Shown: positions 12,301 to 24,300 of the stretch, piece by piece
How the letters are laid out: the number at the start of each line of letters is the position of its first letter
How positions within the stretch are numbered: the first letter of the stretch is position 1
NCBI GenBank assembly: GCA_002633005.1
Contig: NMRA01000582.1
Location: 164,610-228,609, forward strand
DNA from: Phoronis australis
Taxonomy: Eukaryota > Phoronida > Phoronidae
Direction: 5' to 3'
DNA: 64,000 bases
Position numbers and translations under genes: made by a program
Notes under the pieces: model-generated
Databases searched by the model: none
What the model saw: only the letters and a program-made list of their open reading frames with translations
What the model was told of the DNA's origin: nothing

Positions 12301-15300
12301 CAAAGGACATAAAACAATTCCTGACTTAGTAAAAGACGCTAAAACCCATTTCAAAAACTGCTGTTCAGTTCAAAATACTTTTGTAAAAAAACTTGAACCA
12401 TGCTATTGCTCTAGTCAGTGATAAGAGTAAAATTGAATTTCTTATCACAGAAGCAATGCTGGTCTGACCACTCCATGCTGAAGGCATGCGTTCGTCAGTG
12501 AGTTATTGTATCTGCTTATTAACATTGTTCCTCGTAACAATAATTCTAAGATTAATGAAACAGTCTTCCAGAACAGGCCTAGTGGGATAAGTGTCCAATA
12601 CCTTTACTCAAGGTCGTGGGTTAGAGTTACACCGCGGCAGCTCCTCAGCTCGGTTTTCACTATAGATTAGTAAAGCATGAAAATAGTTCCAGGTGATCAA
12701 TGCAATGGGCCCATTTGAGCAGTTTGGTACGTCTGGTAGGTGTACCAGATCGCCTGCAATTATTTTATTTCGTAACAGTCTTCAATTTAATTGTGACTTT
12801 CCTATGCAGATGCGGAGACATTTTCTGCGACAACTGCACTCGGTATAAGCGGAGACTCAACAACTTGGCACGTATTGATCCTAATGGTAAACTACGTAAG
12901 GTGAGGAGCTGACTATTAAAAATGTACTGTTGAGAGCCGCGGACTATTAATTATGGCAGCAAGGTCATTTTCTAAAATCTATACTTTTTAAAGGTGAGAG
13001 CAACCATTTTTTGTTAACTTTCCAAAAATTACAGATCTCTTGTTATCTGGACATTTTTTCATGTTAACATCTATTTCCCAGTTGTGTATTTGCTCTTCGT
13101 GCAACAGTGGAAACTGACGTAAATGCTCCAGCAAAAGGTCTGCATCTTGGTTTAGCATTCACTTTGATTGAATAAACACGAATGAACGACGTACTGGGTT
13201 CAACAGCGAGTAAGATATTGTGTTTGCTCAAAGGTAGCAAATTCAGAATCAAGATGAAAAACCAGACAATCGCCGCACAAATAAAAAAGTTCATATTCAA
13301 TCAACGTTTCGTCTATTCCTTAGATATCATCTGGAAATTTACAATGAACAGCAAGTGCCAAGATACAGCTGGATGTCACCTGAGCTGTATGTTGGCACTT
13401 TCTGTCCTTTGTAAATATCCTGATGATGTCTAATTAATAGACGAAACGTTAATTGAATATGAACTTTTTTATTTGTGCGGCGATCGTCCGGTTTTTAATC
13501 TTACTGTGGCCAAAAACTGATTTAAGAAATAAGATGAGACCTTTTGTTGGGCCGTCTGGGTCACTCTCTGTTATTCCATGGATACGAGAAACACGCCAGG
13601 AGAAAAGAAATAAACATTTAAAGTTCTCTTTCTGAGATAACCAGTGATCTGTGTTTTCTTGAAGGTATTGTGAAAAATTGCTGTTTTCCCCTTTAATGGA
13701 TTGTAATGTAACTACAGTTCATTACTGTCAATGTATACTGAGCATGCAAAACTCCAGTAACCTGCCTACCGTTCAGTAACGCTAGGACCTCGCTAAAAAG
13801 CAAGACTTCGCGAGATTACGTGAGATATTGCCGTGCATTTTAAATGAGAGCACGTGACTTTGGTTAGATTTTAGCTAGGTCCTAGCGTAGGTCCTAGCTT
13901 CTACTGAACGCACGCTAGGTTAGCACACGACGGCTTAAGGCGAGGTCAAATTGTTTCTTGCGGCAAAATTCATGTCCCATTAATATGTACTAGAGCCTTT
14001 TGAGATATTTTAAAATACGTGACCTGTGCATTTAGCTGAGCGATATTTATTAATTGTTCATGTTATTCAACACGGTTTTTGCTCATTGAAGGTTTGCAAG
14101 GCCTGCTTCGATAAAGGTCCTCAGACACTGGGTACTGTCTTTAACTTGACAATTGAGTTCAAGGAACACAGGAAAAGAAATCAACAAAAGAGTGCCTTTC
14201 TTGTAAATTTCGGGTACAGGTAATAGAACTTAAGAACATAGATTACGCTCAGCTTCGTGTAATCTGTATTATCACAGTGCTTTGAAAACTAAAGTATATG
14301 CCAAAATGGTCGTTCATTTTCATTTTTCTAAGGCGTATTACCTTTCTGAAAATATTGGGAACTTCAATTCTGAAATGTTGTTTTATGATATCGACGCACC
14401 ACCAACCATGCTTGCAATAGACAAAAGTGTACTTAATCTTGACTTTTGTACCGTACAGTCGTTTGGCTTTTCAACCTTTGCAACCTTCTAAGGCTTTAAT
14501 TCTAAGAAAAGGTGAATCTGATGCGGGAAACCCATTCAAGCAAACTAGAACCTTAGAAAAAAGTGAAACGTCAACTCAGCAACTGACATTTCCACGTTTC
14601 TATGAATCTTGTTCATCGAATGAATTTCTTATTCTGTGCTGAGCCTTAAAGAAGGTTGCAAATTTTGAAACAATTGATCATACCTTGCACACCATTACCT
14701 GGAAGCAAAAGCCAGCCTATCTTGTTTCCAAGAACAGTCACTGACAGGGGTACTTCATTTTAAGAACCAATTTCTCCACGGAATAACGGGCATTAAACTG
14801 AATCTCATAATCCGGGACCCGTGTAAGTGTCTATTGCCTATTTCCTGTAAATAGTATTCTCACTGTTAACGCAAAGTCGACAATGTGAACATGTTTGACA
14901 GATGTAAAAAGAAGTTGCCCATTATCAATAAGAATGTCCAATTCCATAGCCAGTCAAAGAGCTTGCATAAGTTTTAGCACTGTTGAAACTTGTTTGTGGA
15001 CAATATTTCAGTGAGAAACTCAATTTTAGCAACACCTCAAACACAAGTTTTTTCGATCTAACAGTTTTGACTTGTCGTCTGAGTGCAAACGATTGCGTGA
15101 AGGATTCAAGTCCAGCCGCAGTAAACGTCTGCCGGGTTTGAGGTCCATTGCTTCGACACCCAGTTGGAAGAAAGGTCCACTACAAGTGGTAAGTGAGGAA
15201 CTAGGGATTTCCTTTCCGAAAGTGGGACATGGTTGCCTTCAAGAAGTCAAGCACAGACCAATGCAGAACGTTGGCCGATGAAAGTATGGCACTCAAGACC

Positions 15301-18300
15301 ATACAAAATCATAAAAGCAGTCAAATTCATGTCAGCTTGGTCAGTGATTCGAAGCTGCTATGAACAACGCTCTGGTGTTAAAAACAACACTTTTCTTTGC
15401 AGTTGTATATGTTCTTTAAGCGATATCGTCGTATTCCTATCCTTTATTTGAACTGAAATTATTTTCAATAAAGTGCCCGGAATTCCCCTGGCGGCCATTC
15501 AGGCTATGCGATGGAAACTAGCCGCAATCATGAGTGACATAGTGAGCCCAGCTTGGATTAATAACGGCCTTCCAGTTATTTTCGAGCCTAGAAATCATTA
15601 CTTATAGGAGTGAAAACGAAATGAGATGGATTTTTAACCTTAAGTGGCCTCAGATAAAATTCTCTAGTTAGAGACAGTGAAAACATTTTTGTTTGCTCAA
15701 GATTGGAGCATGTACAAAACTTTAAATTGAGCGATATTGGCCACCCCAAATTCAAGGCAAATTTTGGATTGTCATTGATATTTTCAGCAGTTTTATCTCA
15801 GATTTTAACGGTACAAAATTCAGCATCTAATATTTGAGAAATATCATGAATGGCAGAGTTACCCATAATCCCCATCTTCAGAATCAAGAAATTTCAAATT
15901 TTGGCTCGAACTTCAGTGTCCTAAACTGGATAATATTTATCATAATCCAAAAGTTGTTTTTTCACTGAAGGTGTAGGTTTATTGCTCCTTGTATGTATAA
16001 CACACAGAGTCACCATACCATTATTTGATCCAATCTGAACCAGAATGTCTCACAATATATAAGGATCATTTCTGGTTACTATTTTTGTCCGAAATTGGTG
16101 AGATTTGTGTCTCTTTTTCGCCAAATGTTTCAACATCTATAGCTTTTCAGGAAGTTTTACTAAATCATTGCTTTTAGCATGCTTTGTATGGTACAGCTAT
16201 CATCAATTGACATTTAATGAAAATTTTCAGCATTTTGTATTGATGTTGTAAGCCTCCAAAAATAGGGAAAATGTCAATTGTAGAAAATTAATGTTTGTCT
16301 CAAATTTAAAATTTTTTTGTCATAAATGGCAATGAAAAAGAGTTTGTACTCATTTCAGAAAGAGGGACTAGTTGCCAACTGTAAAGTGTGTCAGAGTAAG
16401 TTTCGCAGCCTGCTTCAGAAGCGACATCATTGTAACATGTGTGGGCTCGCCGTCTGCTCCAACAAAACGTGTTCAACTAAAGACCTCATTGTCTATGTGC
16501 CAAATGCAGGTGGTGGTGATGAGTTAGAGCCACAGTTAGCCATCATTAAAATTATCGGTGTGAGTGCTTCTTGAACTTGGTTTTCAATTCTCAAAAAGAT
16601 TTTAGAAAACATGAAATTCGTCTCAACTATTAAAGTAGAAATGAACTTGTTTTTTCTGTTGTTAAATATGTCAATTGCTTTATGTGGTGAGCCAGCCTGT
16701 ATTCATTGTATTTTCAAATTAAAGAGCTTTTATATTTGTGTATGAATGCCCAGGGTATAGAAATTGAAAATCCCAAAATTATGCAGGTGAGTGTTAACCT
16801 GTCTGTGGATTTTTAAGAGCAAAGTTTTTAAAATGTCAGGTGGGAGTTACAGTTATGTAAGTCATTTCACATGCAAGAACTAAATACGGGGCAAAATGTA
16901 GCCAGTGGGCTGCTTGCAAAGAACAGCAAGTGAATTACGTGAGTTTTGGGAGCTAAAGTAAGTATGAAGTTATAATCATGTGGCACTTTATAGGACCCAA
17001 AACTTTGACTGTAAAAACTAAGGTTGGCGTTTAAAAGTAAAAATAGATTGAGAGGCGGGCGTGTGGATGAGCATGTTTGTTGATGCAGATGAGAATGGTA
17101 TTACAACTTTTGTAGAAAACTCACTACACCACTAGCAAGCTGCGACCGCCTTGAATACTTGTAATGTTCATTACAGAGTCCAACTGTGGAGCCTGACCTG
17201 TGTGAATATTTGAGGGTCTGCATTAACTGTCACAGGGAAATGAAAGCTCGACAAGTAGATGAGTACAAAGCGTCGACTCAAACGGATGATGTCACATGGC
17301 AGAAATACATCGATGTCAGTTTGAAGCTGCAAACGACGCAGACCAAAATTGGCGAACAACTTTCAAAGGTAAGTGGTAAAGGTCACGCCGTTAAGCTTCT
17401 TTCTCTGTCTTGTATAGATAGCCTCTGACCCATGTACACAACTTAACAATTACAAGACCACATATTTATTTTGTCACGTATTCTACTGCCAAGGACTACT
17501 TTTGCCCTATTTTAACTTTCGTTTTAGCGTCTTCCTTGAGTGGCGTAGTTCTACTAGCTTACTGTTTTGAAAGATTTACTTAAGATTATTTATGACCTCA
17601 TCAACAAGTCTGTGTTTTTAGCCATTAATATTTACAAAGTCATAGATTTTAACTTGGTAAAGGCAGTGGCGGATTTAGAGGGGGGCCAAGGGGGCCATGG
17701 CCCCCCTTAAAACTCTCCCAGAATTCCATTTGGCAGTTCGGGGGTGCGCCGTCTGACGGGCAAAATCCTGGCTAACACTCTGCCCTGCACCCACCCCCCA
17801 CTCAAAATCCTGGATCTCGGTGCTCCTGGTTTTGGATGTGGAACCCTTTTATTTTTTTAATACAGTGAAATAGCGTTCCTAATTAGTCATGATATAACCA
17901 TGGAACAATTGAAATTCATTGATTGCTTCAAGAGATATATACACCACCTTTGAGTTGACATATTACAGGTTTAAAGTTTGCTATTTCAGCTTAGCATAAT
18001 TCAGCAGTGCATGAGTCTTAAAAGGCATTTTGCCTAATTTGGNCTTTCAGAGGTAAGTGGTAAAGGTCACGACGTTAAATTTCTTCCTCTGTCTTGTATA
18101 GATAGCCTCTGACCCATGTACACAACTTTACAATTACAAGACCAAATATTTATTTTGTCACGTATTCTATCGACTGCCAAGGAGTACTTTTGCTCTATTT
18201 TAACTTTCGTTTTAGCGTCTTCCTTGAGTGGCGTAGTTCTACTAGCTTACTGTTTTGAAAGATTTACTTAAGATTATTTATGACCTCATCAACAAGTCTG

Positions 18301-21300
18301 TGTTTTTAGCCATTAATATTTACAAAGTCATAGATTTTAACTCGGTAAAGGCAGTGGCGGATTTAGAGGGGGCCAAGGGGGCCCAAGGGGGTCATGGCCT
18401 CCTTAAAACTCTCCCAGAATTCCATTTGGCAGTTCGGGGTGCGCCGTCTGACGGGAAAAATCCTGGCTAACCCTGTGCCCTGCCCCCCCCCCCCCTAAAT
18501 AAAAATCTTGGTACCACCCCTGGGCAAAGGTATATACTTAGGATTTTTATGAAGTTCATAAATTAAGTCCTTTTCTTGAGCCCTTCATGCAAAAACAAAA
18601 CAATAAAAACAATTCCTAACAACATTATTTTGGTATTCGGTGCACTTGTAGTTGGAGCATTTCACGAAAAGTGGGCTGTCTATGAGTGTGATTAATTGAC
18701 ACTTTGCTACAAAAACTTTTAAGCATGAGACAGTGTATGCAGCTTGTTTTTGTGTATTTTCCACATTGGTGAGTAGGTCTTCAATATTGGTAAATATTTA
18801 ATATTAATCTTTTTTACATTGTAAACAAGTCAATTGGAAGTTGATGTTTACAATTTCCAAGTTAATACGATATCGCTGCTTAGGGTCTTTGGTAGTAATA
18901 ACAACATGACGGTCTGTTCATTTCTACAGTATCAAGCTTTAATAGACAGTATGGTGATCGAGACAGGAGCCCCTCCCTCTAACCCAAACAATAAGAGCAA
19001 CATCCAAACCTTGGAAAAGGCTGTGGTAAGTAGGCCCGATGTAACGATTAGTCACAAATATTTGCAATAGGTGGCGGTCGCTTCATACCACTACGTCTTA
19101 AAAAGTCACTTGAGCACACCAGAATTGAAAACACAGTTCCATTTCAAAACACATTTTGGTGGAGTATGACAAAGAAATTACCATAGAAAAATAATAAAAC
19201 GAGTGAAAATGAACCTGGAAATGCGTTGAATCGATATGTGAACAAGTTAATCATTTAAACCAGATGACACATCACCAAGTTATCTGCGATGCCACAAAAT
19301 GTTTACCAGCCGACAGCTGTCCCACAAAACACTCGAAAAAAGAAAACAGCTGATAATTAGTGAATATTTGATGTCGTTGAGATTGTCGAAATTACATGCA
19401 GGACATAATATCTGTTTGAATAAAGGTTTTTTAATGAAAGTTACTTTTAAACTCGTGCTTCTTCCCTTTGAAGTGATGAGTGATTGAAGTTGTGTTTGAA
19501 TTCCTTGTGTGAGTTAAGATTTATTCCTGACTGTGTGCTAAGCAATTGTTTAATTTCCAGAGGGACTTGTCCGACCTTTTCTCTCAGTTTGTTGTTGCGT
19601 TGGATCAGTTGAAAAAGGCCGAGCCAGCCACAAGTTGTCAGCAGGTGATTGTGAAAAACATGATCAGAGTAAGATATTTTAATTTCAGTTTGCCTTGATT
19701 TCCTCGGTTTCAGGTCATCTGATAATCAACGGAGATATTTATTGAGTAGTTGTCAGTCTTAAGTAGATTACCTCTCAAGAAAACAAATTTTCATGTAGAT
19801 ATAAGTAGTAGATACTTTTTAAAAGTTTCAGATTTGCTGAATGGATCAGAAGAGTGTTTCTTAAAATTACCTGAAACACTGGTGTTGTGTACTGTTTCTC
19901 CAGTGCTGTCATCAGCTAGAATGCATCCTCATCGATAATTTCGACCCCTAATGTAGAATCATCTCGGAAGCCGGGTCCCCGAAGTTGATCAGGCTTCGGT
20001 CATCACTTGGAGTGCCACCTGTTGTTTCGTTGTAACCATAACCACGACGACGCCTCTTCAGCAGATCTCATCACTGACTGCACCAAATTCTTCCTCGACA
20101 CTGGGCTGATACCTAGGAACTTCATCAACCCCCACATGCTGCTCCCGATGAAACCTCTACATCTTACTTCGACTGACATACAAAAACACTTCCAACCAGC
20201 TACTGAACAATCATGGGAATGTTCTACATACTTAAGTCTTTTCCTTTCGTTGGCCTCTACCATTCGGGATTCCCATGGTACTGTAAGTTCTACTATGATG
20301 ACCGTCTTTGTATCATCTGACCATAATACCAAGTCAGGCCGCAGTGTCGTCATCACTATATGGCTCGGGAATACTGCCAACGGCCCTACATCCACTATCA
20401 TCTTCCAATTACTTGCTGTAGTCAACACTCCTGCATCTTTCCTCCTCCCCAATGCACCTTCTCTGCAAAATGATGTTAGTGGGCTTTCGGTGTTGCTAAC
20501 CACCTTCCTTCTTTCTAGATCCAAAATATGCGCAATCACCTTGAGAATCTTGTCATGTCTCCACTTGTATTTGCCTTCCGCCAAAGCCGACTTACAGGAT
20601 GACAAAACGTGTTGTAAAGTGCAGCGCTCTCCACTACTGCTGCAAGAATCGTTTTCTATCCTTCAGGTTTGTCGGACTACGGAGTACGTCATACATAGAA
20701 CGCAGGATAAAACTTAATCTGTACTGGTCACATGAAAGCAGGTCGTTCGCTGTAATGCGCCTACTGTGAACCCCGTCCCATGCTGTCCAGACGCCCTGCT
20801 TTCTCAAACCCAAAGCATGTGAAAAGCGCTTCTTCTCTTCCTGGTGACGTACTTCGTCTAACACCATAGAAGGACGCTTTTTCCCTCTAGTTGTCTTCCA
20901 CCTCTTAAGCGGTTTCATGCCAAGGCCTTCACGTCCTCAAGAAACTGCTCCTACTGAATCTTTATGGTGAAGCCTGCTCTCTGCTGATGCCACTTCCTCC
21001 TCTGGACTCCACTTCCTTCCCGCAAAAACGTCAATCTTTACACCACTGATATCATCATCTTTCGAGTCCATCAGAGTCACGAACGTCCTGCACTTAACGA
21101 CTTTAAATTCGTACACAATAGATCGTGTAAGTAGGTTTACTGCTGAAGACCTCGTGTACAGGCCCAACCAGGTGAAACTTGGAGGATCCCTAACCACTTG
21201 CGCAACCAGCGGCTAACCAAGCGCTCTATCCTCTCCGCTGCTCTTACACTGTCAATAGACCAAACTGGTAACACCACACCTTAAAGCGACCAGGTAATCC

Positions 21301-24300
21301 ACACTTATTGATCTTCTGAAGATTTTCCTGTAAACTTTTCAGCGCTGCTTTTACATGGTCTCCATCCTTCAATGTGCCGTCATACTCTTTCCCCAGTTAC
21401 TGTCATAACTATTTTTAAAAGAAAAAAATCCATGAATGTTACTGTTATGTCTTTTGGTGATTGTAAATGTCTTTACATGGTGGGATTAGTCGACATGTTT
21501 CATCCAGAGGAAGCAACGTTGATGGGTTTTATCAGTTCTGTTTTTCTGTTGTTGTTTCAGTACCAGTTCAAAGTTTGAAATAAATATTTTGTCACTGCCA
21601 ATATTGAAATGAATATGTACAACGCATGGTTATTGTTGCAACTGATTTATTGATTGTTTTGACGTGAGCGTTGTTTTTTCCAATCAGCAACTCAGTGGTA
21701 ATCTGATGTATGCTTACAAAATTTTATACTTGGTGTGCAAAATTACATTTTTTGTTTTGTTTTGTTTTGTTTTGTTTTGTTTTGCTTCACCAGGGATTTT
21801 TTGTTGCTGAGGATTAGTTTATTACGGAACCATAGATTTTTATTTTGTGTTCTAACAATAATTAAACTGTGAAATTCATTTGTCTTTACAACCTATTGCC
21901 CTGCAAATAATTGGTCTTTGCAACACATTGATCCTTGCAACACATTGATTCCTAATTCTTGCAACGTAACGCTGTTTGCAACACAATGGTCTGTAACTAA
22001 TTTTTCTGTCTTGCAAAACATGGATAATTACAACACAATAACCCTTGCAACTCATTGCTCTTTGAAACACATTAGTCCTTGCAACATATTGCTCTTTGAA
22101 ACACGCTTGTCTTTAACTCAATGTTTTTGAAAAACATTGATCTTTGCAATACATTGGTGCTTGCAGCTCATTGATCTTTGCAACACATTGGTGCTTACAA
22201 CTCATCGATCTTTGCATCTCATTGGTCATGACAACTCCTGTTTCAGGCATACAGCGACTATTATCTGGAGACCAAATTTACATTCCTAGAGTTGAAGGTC
22301 AGACTTGAAGAAGTGACACCTACGGAGATACTAGAATGTATTTAGGGCATTGTGGATAAAAATGTGAGTAAAAGGTTACATGTAATTTCCTTAACTTTGG
22401 TCCATCGCCATGTATATGTTTGGAGTTTTATTTTACTGGCTTCATCCCGTAGTTCCAAATTGTACGAAATGTCATTAGAAGATTAGTTTGTCTCCTAATA
22501 ATGTGTTTTGCGTGCTCCTAACTATGCTAATGTATAGCAAGATGCTATTTTAACGTATTGTACGCTAAACCAACTACAGTCGCATTGAAACCAAAAAAAT
22601 CTGAAAATAGGTGACCTGTGCACTATTGACGTTCCTCGTGGGCTCACATAGCCCGTATCATGAAGAGTTATTAATGGACACGGTTCAGCGATTTACAAGT
22701 TTTCAAACTACTTCATATTTGCATCGTCGCTTTACATTTCTAACTAACTTGGCCTAGCAATCCCAGAGATAAGGAATTAGCCTGGAAGTTCCACTTTAAA
22801 GTGACCATAAAAACCTGTTTTGTGGGATCTTATCTGACTGCTTTTTTCTCCCTCGTTTGCTGTCAGGGAGTGACATTTTAGGTATTTCTATATGACTTTG
22901 TTTGTTTTCAAAGCATGACTTTTTGCTAATGATATGGGGTGTTACATACAACAGACCTGATAGTTACTATCGTACCTGTTGGTGTGAGCTTAAGTCTTCT
23001 GGCTTCAATATCTCCAAAGGCCTCTCTAAGTAGCATGTTTTGTGCAGCGCCCATATACTTTTTGATGCCTGCTGTCAATCTTTTAGGCCGTCAACATCGC
23101 TTATGTGTCTGTTAAACAGCTGTCTTTGGAAACAGTCATCAGTGGCGGATCCTAGATTTTGAGTTAGGGGGGTCAAGGCAGAGTATTAGCCAGGATTTTG
23201 ACCGTCAGACAATCGCACCCCCAACTGCTAAATGAAATTTGGGAGAATTTTAGGGGGAGCATAGCCCCCTTAACCCCCCTCTAAATCCGCCACAGCTCAT
23301 GCTCTGTGACGTGCATCAGCTAGAGGCGGATACTTTACAGCTAATTGCTTGCGCAGAGGAGGCACTACTATTTTCGTACAATTTTCGTAACCTGATTGTC
23401 AATCTGACGGGAATGTTAAATAAAGTTAAACATATTGTATAGCATGCATGACAGTTTTGTACGTTTTTTTTAATCAAACATTAATGCAGAACAAACATTC
23501 AATTGGCAGTTATAGTGTTGAAGAACATTCATCTTTTAAAAACACTTCTTTTCAGTTTCTTTTGTGCATTCACAATGATAATGCATAAGGTCTGACCACC
23601 TGTTCAGGCTCTCATACTGCAGATGATTCCGGCTGACCCAATTTCTTGTGTTTGTTGACCTTATTGTAACATAGGAATCTTCAACAACACCCATTTGCAC
23701 ACTTTGAGCGATGCGCGTTACTCGACTAATCATCTGTTGATAGAGTGCACATTCTTCAGTCCCGTGTCCCCAAGGTGTTTTACCAGGATAACCCTGTCCC
23801 CATCACTCATGCTTCTAACATGATTCGTACTTCCGCTGCCAAGATGTTCGATTTTCACGTAAGACCCGTTTCCAAGTAGGCTCGCCAGGCCGACAGTGTC
23901 GCGCCCCTCGACGTCACTGGTGAGGTACATTATTACTCGACTCGTGGTAACCACAACTTCCGTTTAGATGCTTTGGTCGTCCGTCAACTCGATGTCTACA
24001 TTCTCGCGGGTAAGTCATGTCTTGCCCTGAATGACATCGCTGTTCGTCCTGCAAAACGCCAGATCATCATAAAGAAAACCGACGTTGTCACATACGGCAG
24101 ATCAACCCATGTCGACGTAACTCCTGCTGCCCGCTTAACCCAATATTTTTGTTGCGGAGCCCCTAGCGCTCAGTTATTCTCCCTGGAGACTACCTCCAGC
24201 TGTGTACTCTTACGTCAACCCAGTCTGACGCCACATGGCCTTTGAACCACGCTTGAATAGCAGTCTCAACTCGCACTGCAAACCAGAACTCGCTTGGCAT

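Noticed and set aside
13182-13635. Two frames both starting with the [12 protein letters not shown] peptide or its shadow
   Set aside because: The shared peptide comes from the two arms of the foldback MITE at 13257-13496, not from a duplicated gene.
14131-14132. Donor inside exon 4 after CACTGG
   Set aside because: Using it leaves one base in phase and brings exon 5 into a wrong frame; the donor at 14220 keeps the frame.
20007-20717. Long plus-strand frame (236 codons) overlapping the RLE element
   Set aside because: Shadow of the minus-strand endonuclease domain; no motif on the plus strand.
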